Assembly: GCA_023238725.1 (NCBI GenBank)
Contig: CM041535.1
Coordinates: 20,393,230 to 20,457,229 of the forward strand
DNA from: Scortum barcoo
Taxonomy: Eukaryota; Chordata; Actinopteri; Centrarchiformes; Terapontidae
Direction: 5' to 3'
DNA length: 64,000 nucleotides
Shown: one piece after another, positions 50,944 to 62,891 of the stretch
Numbering within the stretch: the first letter of the stretch is position 1
How the letters are laid out: each line of letters starts with the position of its first letter
Notes under the pieces: model-generated
Seen by the model: only the letters and a program-made list of their open reading frames with translations
Databases searched by the model: none
Told to the model about the DNA's origin: nothing
Position numbers and translations under genes: made by a program

Positions 50944-52559
50944 GAAAAGAAAGAAAGACTGTCCTGTTTTGTTTTTGGTCCAGAATGTGTCATGTGACAA
51001 AATGTGTTACAAGAAATACTAAAACAGTGTCACTTATAACACTTTACTGAGCAATTTTACAATAAGATTTTATCATCTTTCCTAGAATAATAAAGAAAAA
51101 TGGAAGAAAGACAGAAGAAGAGATGAAAATTTGTCCGCGTTACCCACCAGGACATTTTATGACCACTGTGGTATAATAGTATTAAATGTAATCATGCTCT
51201 GTTTGTATCCACACCACTGCATTCCTTTTCTTCGATGCCGTAATGGGAGTGAAAGCTCAGCCACATAATTTAACACAACACTAGGCTCATATAAGACATT
51301 GTAGGCAGCAAAGACAGACATTTAGCAGTACAGTATTAGACAGGATTAGGATGATTCAGTGTAGAAAGGAGGCGCCGCAGATGACAGCTTTAGCCACACG
51401 TTTCACTAGGTGTCATTTAATACGTCTCCACTGCTGAGCCAAAATTAATTCACTCATGATGACTTCTGCTCTTTTCATTTTCTTTATTTATATATTTACC
51501 CTTGTTGCATTTGTTCCCCTGTCTCTCTTTTTTTGCATTCCTCACAGTTTTTAAATGGATTTATTTAATTCCAGTCTTTTTTTCCAATGTGGCAGCAATC
51601 AGAATACCACAAATTTGCTAGAAAATTAGTCCATTTCATCTCTGTAATTATTGACATGAGGGTTGGGTGGCAGGGGGGTGTTTGAAACACTCACACATGC
51701 CCCATTACCGGTTTCTTTGAAGCCTGCAGAAGCTTGCTCCGGTAACTGGTTTGCCAAGAAACCATGACATGATTTACTATCACCTGACAGTTTACCTCAA
51801 ATCAAATAGTTTACATGTGGTACATGCAGTGAAAGAGTGACCACATTTCATAACTATTCAGACAACGGGGCGTCCTAAACAACCCAACAAACACACAGTG
51901 GTGAATTCAAAACAGTTTTGTATCACCGCTCTCAAAAGTGTTACAGCATGCCATAATTCATCATGATCCAGATTCTCAGTGTGACAGAGAACACAGTTTT
52001 TCGTACTCCATGGAAGTTTGGTGGAAAAAAAACCCCTCATTCTTGTTCTGCTGGGGGAATGGAGCGATGGGAGGACTGAGGAGGGTGAAGGGGTTTAGGT
52101 CTTAAAACCTAATCTACCTTCAATCTGGCGTCGTGTGAAGAAATGCTGAGATCAGGCCATGGCTGGAGGTTAGGTCAAGTCCCCGATGTAAACCCACAAC
52201 ATTCTTGGAGCACTAATGGTGTGTTGCATTCGTGCCTCCTGCAGTCTCTGTGCATGTGTGTGTCAGTGTGCATTTTCACACTTCTACCATATCAACTTAT
52301 ATTTCAACTGCGTGGCGTAGCATGGGGAGCAGGGGTCTCTGAGGGCCCTGGGGTTTATGCTAAGACCATTATAAAGGATCGTGATTGTGGACGATTGTGT
52401 GAGAACGTGTTTATGTATGTCTGCAAGGGGCGCCGACAGGGCTCCCTCTCAGGGTTGGGTTTTAATTCCAAATGGACATGTGAGGATGGGCAGAGTAAAA
52501 AATGTGTGGGTGTGGGTGGGGGTGTGGGTGGGTGTGGAGACAATCCATAGATGCAGTGC

Positions 52560-54654
52560 GTAAAATGGTTATTGTAGCGTAATCAGCATGGTGACCTGAA
52601 CCAGAGTTAATATTGAGAAGCTTGACCTTTTCTGTTGGCGGGAGATGAGGAGTGCCCTCCATCCCCTGCGGCTTTATGCTAGCATTTTTTCAACACCACG
52701 GTGCTTCACAGGAGCACGCACACACACAGACACGTGCATGCGTACGCACAAGTATGAAGTCAAATGCTAGATGAATAGCAAAATCACAAACAGTAATCCA
52801 CCCACACATAGACTGTACATAAAACGGACAGAAAACACTCAGAGTTGTCGGTCCTGCATGTCTTCTGATGAAACTAGAAACAGGCTGAACGGCTCTATAA
52901 ACTTCAAAGGTGGCAGAGAAATACAGGAATAAAAAAATGCAGAAACAAACTTGTTGGGTGTTCTTGGCAAGCCATTGTTCTTTTGAAGAAAGCCACCTCA
53001 GTCACTTGCTCTCATCTGTACTTTAATTTGCATTTGGGAAACTTGCCCAGTCATACCTACCCTAGCCCAGGGGAAATAGCGGCGTTCTTTCATCACAGAG
53101 AACACTCCTTTGCTAGCAACTACCTCACTTATCCTTTTCTCATCCTTGCCTTCCTCCACTTTTCTGACTCAGTTACTCACTGACTTCATCTGCTTTCATA
53201 ACCTCCCATGCTCTCTCCCGTGCTCTCACCTCTTAAATCCTCCCAGTAGTATTAAATTTGTGTTTATCCCTCCAGCCTGCCTCCCCCATGTCTCCAGGTC
53301 CCCAAGGAAACATCCAAAGCACAGAGCCCCAGGTAGGGAGCCCCAGGCTGGGCTTGTAGCTGCCATGGGAGCCCTCACAGGGATTTGCAAGCTCTAGAGA
53401 CCCTGTAGTAGCTGCGCAAGGTCTTGTGTTGCTCCACAGAGAGATATAGAAGGAGAGCGGGCAGAAATAGAGTGCAAGACCGAGAGAGGAAAAAAGAGTC
53501 AAAAAAAGAAAATTAGGGAATAAGTGCACATTTAGGATCATAAGAATTTGTTGGAAGCCTACACTGCTAGAATGGAAATGTAAAGGCCCCCAGCATGTAT
53601 GCCTAAACCCCCCCCCCGACATGTGAACCCCTGCCTCCCATTTGTCTGACAGGGAGAGAACAATTGCTCGCAGTGGTTTCAGAGGCCCTGTCTTGGTCTC
53701 TGCTTTGTACGGGGATAAGATGATGTCCCATGCTAAGAACAAAGCTGGATAATTGACCCCCTTCAGTGGCGCTCGCTCGCACGGCTCATGTGGCCCGCTG
53801 GACACAGGCAGCTTCCTGCGCGTACATATGTGTACACATGAATGCACTGGCGAGCATAATCACGCTCACACGCACGGGCTTTCAAACAGACCGAAATGCA
53901 AACAAAATGTCCCGTCGCTGCTCCTTGCTTGTTTCACTTTGATTGAACCAAGACAGAGTAAATGTAAGCGATGTGTCATTTCTGTCTCATTGCCTATGCG
54001 GTGCGTTTTCACTGACATGCTGAATGCATTTCAGTAGCTGAACATATACACCCTCTGATCTTTTGTGCTTTGTTATACAGCCGAGGTGTAAACCTTCGGC
54101 TTTGATGGACAACTTTGCAATAGGCAGGCTTTCCCCATTCCTCTGTGTGACTGAAGTATTCTTTGTTGCTTAATGACAGACCGCACTTAACTGTGCGAGA
54201 ACAATAAGAAATATTAAACATGCTCGGTTAGAGCTGAAATATACCTTGGTTCTCCTTGTATCTCCTCATCTTTGTCTCTTAAATCCTGCCGTTTCCATCA
54301 TCCTCTCTCTGTATGTACAATATAAGCACATAATGAATTGTGAGCATCATGCTTGAAATCTGAAGCCTCTGAATTCCCCTGCAGTCACTGTTTGAACATT
54401 TAAACACAGGGGGAAGAAAAAAAAACAGATATTACCTCGATGGCATACTGAGGCAGAAAACAATCATATTTAGTATTCACTACAATGTTAAAATTACTCA
54501 TGAGAGCCTTCAACCTTTTATCTCACAAATTGAACTGATTTGTTTGAGAGAGAAAAAACAGAAAAAATAAGTTTCCAACATAATGTGCTTGAATTTGTGA
54601 CCCTGCTATGAAGCAACACTCTCTTTCTCTCCCTTTGAGTGTGCAAGTTTGTGC

Positions 54655-54655
<1 letters not shown>
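52560..54655 (+). other. Intron 1 sequence, no gene seen
   Basis: The 204-codon minus-strand frame at 53233-53847 opens on GTG and shows no domain. A short direct repeat of GGGAGCCCCAGG-like sequence lies at about 53325-53350, and a C-run at about 53609-53617. Confidence 0.55.

Positions 54656-54657
<2 letters not shown>

Positions 54658-54701
<44 letters not shown>
54658..54701 (+). repeat. (CT)n microsatellite
   Basis: A pure CT array of about 44 bp. Confidence 0.92.
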
Positions 54702-54704
<3 letters not shown>

Positions 54705-57700
54705 ATGTGTTATTGAGCTTGTGCTTAGTGCAGGTCAGTCACATCAGTCATTCTCAGATGGCCAGAGTAGCAATATACTGCATGCAAATTGTTTGCTGCT
54801 TAATATGCTACATCAATCAGGACTAATTATGACATTGTTTCAGCAGTCAGCGTTGTTTCAGCAAATGAGTGGGTGAGAGAGGGAAATAGACGGTGAACGA
54901 GGAGACAGGGAGACGCTTCATAAGCAGTGTAGAACACAAATACGGACGTAAGTGAAGATGTGCAGTGTGTGAAAAACAGTGTGTACCGACTCTCTATGTA
55001 GTTCTTGGCGCCTCAGGGGAATTCCTGTGTTATGATCCGTCTACTGTTATTTGAACTGAACTTTCATTCACTTTAATGTGAATTTACTTCCTGGTGCTTT
55101 CTTGCTAGAAATGGAAGGGGCAATAAATATGCTGCTTTCAAGAACCTAGATGATCATCTCCCTTAACATGCAAGGCCACATATTGTATAAATGTATCTTA
55201 ACGGGAGCTTTTAGTGATTTTTTTTCTTTAAATGTGGTAAACACTTTCAATGGCTGTGTACATTAATTGCCTGTCATGATTGAATACCTCTGGAATTCCT
55301 CTTAATGGGCCCCCATTACACAGTAGAAGCACTTCTTGTTACGCTGAATTATTGTCACATATTGTGACATGTCAGGTTATCAAAACATTATTTCTCTGCT
55401 TAAAGACACTTTGAAGCATATACACATGCATGCTCTGCCTTGCACTCTCTCTCCCTCTCTCTCTCTCTCAGTCACACACACCTTTAAAAAACTTCTTGAC
55501 TGCAGTGTGTGACCTCCTGGTCGTTGCCAAGTGCCTGGGATGGGGGCCCTCTGGCTTGTGAGGCTTTTTAATGGACTCCTAGACAGTCCATTTCTATTGT
55601 GTGTGGAGAACAACCCTGGTGAATGCAGCAAATTAATCACATTTGGACCCGGATTGGCTGCCACTTTTCAGTGTGAGCCCCCTTGCTAAGGTGCAACTAG
55701 AAGGACTAGAGGGGTCAGACTAGCACAAAATGGAGGGCTGAGGGAAGAACAGGGGGAACTCTTTAGTTAAGCCCTCAGCTGAAAGAGGAACAAGGCTGTC
55801 ATTTTGTATTCTAGCATGGCCTCTTTCGTGCTCCTGCTGGCATTCCTGCTGCATTTGTAGTAGCAGGTCCACGTGTCTTTGTGTGTTTGCGTGAGTGTGC
55901 GTTTGCGTGCGTGTAGGAAGAGACAGGGAGTGTTCTAGTTGTTCTGTCGTGGCAAAGGTCAGCTTGTAGTGCCAGCTGGAGAGAGGCCTGTGAGGCCCAC
56001 TGGATAGGCTAAAAAAAAAAAAAAAAAAGATGGCGAGAGAATGAATGAAAGGTGGGGGAGGTGACGGTGGTTTGCAGGAAACGATGCAGAGGCAGGAAGC
56101 TTACAACTTAGATTCACTATCTGATTGTGTAATGTTTATTTCACCACACACAGACATAAAGAGCAGGTGACGCTTTCAGACAAGAAAACCAAAATTGGCT
56201 TGTTTCAGATTGTAGAGGCAGAAGGAGGGTATTGTGGGAAGGAAGAGGAGGAGATGGAGGGCGAAAAGTTTAATGGGCATGGGGAGGTGAAAGCATGGAG
56301 AAGAGGAGAAAAAAGGCTCAGCGGAGAGAGGAACCCCTTTGGCTTGCCGTGGCCCCTGTTCAGTATGCATCCCCACTGTTGGGATGATAGTGGGGGCAGA
56401 AGAAGGCCATTGTTCCTCTCGGATCTTCCTCTCCATTGAAAAGATAGAAGGAGGGAAGAGAGGAAAAGAAGAAGGCAAGAGACAGAAAAGAGGGTGAGGG
56501 GTGCCGGACTGACCCGTGACCCACCCCGACCTGCAGACACCCGCCACAACCGGGGCTTTTGTCCACGGATCAAGCTCTCCGCGACCTCCTCCATGTAAAA
56601 TCGTACTCCCTAGAATCCACCCCTTCCCCCTCGGACCCACTTGAATGTGACAAGGTCAGGGTTCGAACACTGTCGGGGCCCGGGGCAGTCAAATAGAACC
56701 GAGAGGCAGCATAGTGCATATGTTTTTGTGTGTGAATGTGTGTGTGTGAGAGAGAGGGCGAGCAAGCCTGGATATGTGAATGTTTATATCCATGTGTGTG
56801 CAGTTGTTAAAAATCTGTGGTCATGTAATGTAATAAGGGGGTGGATTGAAAAAGAACGGCTCTCCCAGGGTTTTAAAGTGGTTAAACTAATGCTGGCTTT
56901 ATGTTCATTTCAACACCCTTTCAGTCCTTTTCTTACCTGCATGTGTGTCTGCGTGTGTGTAGTCGGTTCCAGATTGCTGCAGGGAGTCATTATCATTTGT
57001 CCTTTGGTTTCAGTGTATGGAAACAGCCAAATTAACTTGAATGTGTTTACCATTCACAAGGAAGAAAAACTTTGAATTGGAAAGACTCAATTAAATCTCC
57101 AATAGAGACGGACAGAGTTTTGTATTTTCATGACCCGGGTGCTTGATCATATCAACTGTTACTGTATCCAAGATAATCAGACACACACATTCACATAATA
57201 TTTCTCTGTCTTTATTTCCTTATCCCTCTATACCCCACTTTATTCTCTGTTTAGTCTTTCATCATTGGTACATCATAGTTTATATTCATTGGAGAGCCCA
57301 TATACTACTGCGAAATCACAGGAGCCTGACTGTTTCCATGTGTTGGGTTTTATTACTGGTTTCCTGCCTCACTAATGTGGATTTTATCAACTCAGCATGT
57401 GGATATTGATGTTTGAGAGAAAAGTAACGTTTCCCCTTTTTTTTGAAAATTTCCAACCAAACCGCTCTGCGACACAGTTGGTGCTCGAGCTTTGGGAGTA
57501 TGTTCTTGGACACACATATACTTAAGTCCTGTATAATATAAATACATAAACACTGGTGCACACACACGCGCTCACCACATTCACACTTCAGAATAATATG
57601 CTTTTGGGATGAAATAAATCACCACAAGATCACACACACCCGCCGTCAACTCCTTGGCACAGCATCCACCAATATGAATGAATTTCATAGACCTGGCCGG

Positions 57701-59310
57701 TGACTAAAAAACATATATTAACATTTTCCTCTATATTTCAAGCTTGTCAAATGAAGGGGGCGTTTGGGAGGGGGTAGACTGAATATAGCTGGTATACAGC
57801 TGGTAAAACTTTTTGACTGATGCTTGCTGACTAGAGTGGAGCATTTAAAGCTACAGCAAGTGGGAGGGAGAGCAGGGGAAGAGAGAGTGAGAGAGGCTAA
57901 ATGTGGAAAACATGAGGATGCTGGCAGAAAAGCAGGCAGTCGAGCCGTGGGGAATCAACAAAGGGATGGTTTGACATGGCTATGTCAAACCAGTGTAATT
58001 ACTAAACACCCCAAATTACATACCCTCATTTAGTTTTACCCTATCATTTACCACTATCCACATAGTGCTCTTTTTACTCCTTCTCTCTGTCCTGCACATT
58101 TGTGCTCCCCCCCCCCCCTCCCCTTTCTCTGCTTCCTTTCTCTGCTTCCTTTCTCATTTCTGCTCATTTCTGTCTGTTTCTCCACCTGTGGTTCTCTGGA
58201 GGCCTTCAGTCTTATGTTCCATGCTTGCAAGTGTCCCGGGTGTTATAAAAATTTCATTTCCAACACTGTGTTTTATCTCATGAAAGGTAACACATCAACA
58301 ATCATGAAGAAACTGGTATGCCGGCGTCGGTGAAAAGATGCTTGGCCGTGATCTCTGGCACCAATGGGAGTGTGGATTTAGCATTACTAAGGAATTTAGT
58401 AAACAACGATCGGGGCGGAGGCCTTGAATGGCAACCGACATAATTTGTCTGTCCAAGATACACTGAAAAGTGATGCTTACTCCACATGTTCAATTCAAAC
58501 CCACTGTGGGTGAGAGACCTTGTTGTGAGAACATTTATTTACATTAGTCTCCTGACAGTGAGTGAAACATAATTTCCATAAGCTCAGCCTCTCACAGTTC
58601 CACAGGCATGATGGAGACAACCATATGTTAAGAAATCAGCAGCTACTCGGGGTTAGAGTGCCCACTGTGTACATCTGTCGGCTCCTTTTTGTGCACGCCA
58701 AAATGTATGTATGCACAAGCTTTTGTATGTACTTGCATATTTTTAAGTGTCTTAATGTGTATGTGTGACGAAGGGTGTGTGCTGGTATTAATCCCCCATG
58801 ACTGTCCTGTGCTGATTGCAGCCTTGCTAGTTTGCTTGGATTGGCACCAAAAGTGGCACAGGCAGACACCAGGCAAGTAGGGAAGCCCATGCCACAGACT
58901 AAATACCAGTCTAAAATGCCTATATCCAGTGTTCCCCTTGTCTCACCCGCAACATGCTTGTAGGTTTCCTGTTCGGCTTTCGGTGTGTACCTTTCTGATT
59001 GAGCTCAAACCGCTCTCCACGCTGCCTCGCTCTCTGAAGTGTCTCGTTCTGTTTGGGAAAGAATGAAGCACTTAGGAGCACGGCCCGTTCCAACGTTTTG
59101 TGACTGTTTACATGACTTGAGACCTTGTGGATGGATCAGACTGTCAGGGCTCTCTGTGCCATATCTCTGCTGTGGCAGCACACTGATGATGTCATAAACC
59201 TGCTCCAGCCCCTCTAGATCATGGCTGACATTTTCACGGTTGACGGGACTTCGAATGGGCCGAGCACCTCGCATCAAGGAAGAGATTCCATTACTGCTCT
59301 CATAACTCAT
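54702..59310 (+). other. Intron 1 sequence, no gene seen
   Basis: It holds palindromes at 55353-55374 and 57967-57992, a poly(A) run at 56011-56028, a C-run at about 58107-58119, and a 15-bp tandem pair (CTTTCTCTGCTTCCT) at about 58124-58153. A TTCGAA-containing B-box-like string at 56660-56667 has no A box, so it is not a tRNA gene. Confidence 0.5.
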
Positions 59311-59313
59311 AAC

Positions 59314-59339
59314 TCACACACACACACACACACACACAC
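59314..59339 (+). repeat. (CA)n microsatellite
   Basis: A pure CA array. Confidence 0.9.
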
Positions 59340-60320
59340 GTCTGCCACCTTTTCACAAAAGGTAGACTTCAGCTAGAGGACATCTGCACATTGGACAACC
59401 ATTGTGCATGTCTTAGGAGGTGTGTATCACTCCCAATGAGGACATTTGGGGTTTTCAGGGTCGAGGAGTGTGTGCTCAGTTGGTCTCCACAGTGATAATC
59501 GCTAGGCGCGGCCTCTGATTTATTGTCCCATCAACGGCCACGGAAACCATCAGCGGAGTGATGCAGATGAGCGGAGAGGTAACGGGATGAAAAACGACAA
59601 GAGAAACGGAGAAGTGAAGGGTGGGGGGGTGGGAGCTGTGATCAATAGGAGAGAGTGGTGTCCATTTGGGTAATGGACAGAAGATCATAAGTGAACAGGG
59701 TCAGAAGCTGTTTCATTATCCACTCTATCCTGATCTCCGTCTTGTGGCCGGGTGCACGCAGGTACATGCCTGAGTGCGTGTCCACTGTCGAACAAAAGTG
59801 CATGTGCTAATGTGTGTCTGTGTGTCTGTCTGTGAGAGAGTGTGTGTGTGTGTGGGCGGCCTCACGCGCACACTGGTGTATAGACAGGATTCTTGCGAGT
59901 CAGCTCCATTATCTCGCCCATCAGCTCTTTTTTTCTCATCTCAGCCATGTTAAGTGAATTAGAACAGAAAGAGAGGAGGCTGATTAGACAGCCAGTGTGA
60001 GAAGCTGACACAACTTTAAAGAGAGCATTAAGATGGTGTTTATCAAACGTCCGGAAAACTGTAACAATAACTCTGTTGATCCTCGTGTCTCATTTGATTA
60101 CCCCGCTTGAACCCCTCACAACTCCGTCATGTACGAGTTTCTGAAATCACTCGCTTTCGCTTTGCGTGCGCTTGTTCAGGCGTGCAGGGGCGTTTACGTG
60201 TGTTCTGAAGATGCAGGTTAAGTTTCCAAGTCACCTCATCTCTCCGCAGCATTCACTATCTGATCCCACCTTTTGCAGCAACGCTTTGAAGCGTATTTGC
60301 ATTGTAACTGGCTGCCAGGT
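59340..60320 (+). other. Intron 1 sequence, no gene seen
   Basis: Unique-looking sequence with a GT-rich patch at about 59812-59855. No exon or RNA gene is recognisable. Confidence 0.55.
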
Positions 60321-60496
60321 GCTCTCTTCCCCCATCTCTCCCTGTCTCTCTCCCTTCTTCATTCTTCTCTCTCACCTTTGTTCCTTGCATTTTCTTCGGA
60401 ATCTTTCTCCTTGACTCTCCTTACCTTTTTCTCTGACTCCCCATTTGTCTTCCTGCTCTTTTCTTTATTTTTTTCAATTCCTCTATTCACTCTCTA

Positions 60497-60535
<39 letters not shown>

Positions 60536-60550
60536 TGTCCTTTTTTTTTG
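60320..60550 (+). repeat. Pyrimidine tract ending in (TTTC)n
   Basis: A long C/T-rich stretch ends in about ten TTTC/CTTT units at 60498-60536. It keeps the frames at 60166-60557 open artificially. Confidence 0.88.
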
Positions 60551-62800
60551 CCTCTGAGCCGAAAATTGACCTAAATGGATGAGGTCATGGGGAGCTGTCA
60601 ACACTGTGATCATATGGCTGCTACCGGCTCCGTTAACAGCTGAGGATGCGCTTTCAACGGCAACTCTGTGTTTTATAATCTCAGGAGAATCGCTGGCTCG
60701 GGAAAGAAATTGAGAGAATTAATTTGCAGGAAATAAGGACAGGCTGATAGGGAGGCATTACAGAGGAGGAGGTGAGCCAAAGTGATATTAACTTATTGTA
60801 CCAGGCATATAAAACATTAGGATATTTAAACAAACAGGGCCTTAAACAAATCAACGCTGAACTGATCTTAGGTAAAGCTCCCCCCTCCTTTTATCCTGCT
60901 CTCAGATAACTGGTGTGTCTGGTTATGTGTGTGGTCAGAGTTTGTCTGATTGGGGTGGTGTACGTTTTCAACACATGCTGAGACATCAGAGAGAGCCTGT
61001 GAGAAGGTGTTGATTTGATCCCACACCCCCAACGCGCACATCTACACACACACACGCACACAGAGACATACACACTCTTTATCTTCTGTGGGATTTCCCT
61101 TTTAGCCCAGGAGGAATGTAGTTAATGATTTTCAGACACAGATAGAATCTCGCTTGTCTCACACACACCACGTAGGTAAGATGTTAATATAGAGCTCCGC
61201 TTTCTTTGTGTCTGTACTTTTATGCATGCATGCCTGTTTCTTGTTTGCATTCACCCACTTTTGTTTTTGTCTAAATGACTGATGACATCATATGTTGAAA
61301 TGTACAAATGGCGCCATGTTAAATTGTTGCCCATATCTGACGCTGCAAAAAACGTGTAAACAAGGGCATGCAACCGATGATGGACCGATTAGTTCGATGC
61401 TGATTATCTTTGGGTCCAAAGCCTCAACTGTGCTTTGTTTCATGCACAAACAGCTTTTCCTGAAAACAACTTCAACAGTTCACGGTTGCTTTCAGTCAGT
61501 AAAATACTATAAATTTAGATGAAATACTCAAGTCATGCACACTGGTCGGCTGACTGTCAAAAAATACTATTCCAACTTGAAATCAGACTCTCCATTGAAG
61601 CTCTCAGCTCTTCATTCATCCCTGTGGTTCTTACTTGACATATGCTGCTGTTGCTGCTGATATGCCGAGTGCTGCCTCCACCACCCGAGCTTCCTCTAGT
61701 CCATTTCCTAATGAAACACTATACTTACCGTGGCAAGGCTTGTCTCTGGAAGTTATGTAATCCAGAAGTCAATAACAAGATCCCTATGTGTGTTTGCTGT
61801 GTTGTCTCCTCTTACCCCTGGGCAGTGAGTTAAATCTTTACCATGCTGCCAGATTAATGCAGTCAAATCCCGAGACAGCAGGGCCGGTGTTGTCGAATAT
61901 GACATATATAAAGGTGCCCTCGATTAAAACTGGAGACTCCGAGTGGTACATGCAGAGAGCAAAAGTGGGAGCTGTTTCACATCTCTTGCTTTATTACACA
62001 GGTCAACATTTGCTTTAACAACCAATAGTGAAAAATCTGACAGTTTGGTGCCAAGCTGTTCGTTTTTGCACCTCTGTGTGAGTTGTGTGTGGAGAAAGCA
62101 GCAGAGAGATGGAGCCAGATTGTGAATTGCGAGTTGAAATGGCCTGCGGGTATTTAGACAAACTAGCCTTTGCTAATGGTGGTTTTCACACAACATGTGG
62201 CTGGAATGACTCCTAGTAAGACGCTAAAACTCTTAATGTCACCTCCAGGTTCGCGTGAAGCCGCCTCGGGCTACTGTTGTTCAAACAGGGGCGGCGTGGG
62301 CTGATGGCTAACAGCATGTGTGTGCTGCGGATGAGGTGCATCTGCTTTTTAATGTCCCCTCCCGTCTTCTAAACACTCCACACACACCCAGTCTCCCCGT
62401 CTAGATGGTTATAAATGGCTGGGTGTGTGGTGCCTGCAAGCTGTCATTAGGAAGCCATTAGGAGCATGCAGGGGAAGGACAACACGAAACAGAACAGAAC
62501 AGAGGAGGAAGAAAAAAACGCAACTGAGATCATCTTAGATCAGCCACACTGCGTCCTCCTCCTCTTCCTCTTTTCCACCTTCATCCTGTCACCCTGTGGC
62601 AAACTAGAGGTGCTTGGCTAATGGCTACCTCCCTCCAACTGCCCCAGGCCCCCGGCACCGCTGTCAGACAGAAAAATATACAGGGAGGAGGGGCACAGGG
62701 TGACTGGAGGGGAGGGGAGTGGAGACAGATGAGGATAGAAATCTGGCAGAGCAAAAGGATCCTGATATTAGAAAGTGGAGTGAGAGAAAGAAAACAGGTA
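60550..62800 (+). other. Intron 1 sequence, no gene seen
   Basis: Mixed unique-looking DNA with a small (CA)n near 61045-61062. No frame resembles a known protein. Confidence 0.55.
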
Positions 62801-62809
62801 AGAAGAAGT

Positions 62810-62810
<1 letters not shown>

Positions 62811-62889
<79 letters not shown>
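62811..62889 (+). repeat. (GT)n microsatellite, 79 bp
   Basis: An uninterrupted GT array followed by G-rich sequence. Long GT tracts can adopt Z-form DNA. The Val/Cys and His/Thr frames over it are artefacts. Confidence 0.95.

Positions 62890-62891
<2 letters not shown>

Larger units (their letters stand above)
48832..52560 (+). other. Intron 1 sequence, mostly unique-looking
   Basis: Contains two GT arrays listed separately. 50000-50360 is low in repeats and AT-leaning, and includes the short palindrome CATCCTGGGATG near 50022. A G/T-rich (GGGTGT)n patch lies at about 52507-52537. No exon is recognisable. Confidence 0.5.

Noticed and set aside
53233..53847. 204-codon minus-strand ORF
   Set aside because: It opens on GTG, lacks domain features, and its mixed composition suggests chance openness.
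56176..56640. 154-codon minus-strand ORF
   Set aside because: Overlaps purine-rich DNA with open frames in three phases; no recognisable motif.
56655..56690. GGTTCGAAC-like string as a tRNA B box
   Set aside because: No A box or cloverleaf-compatible sequence upstream at the required distance.
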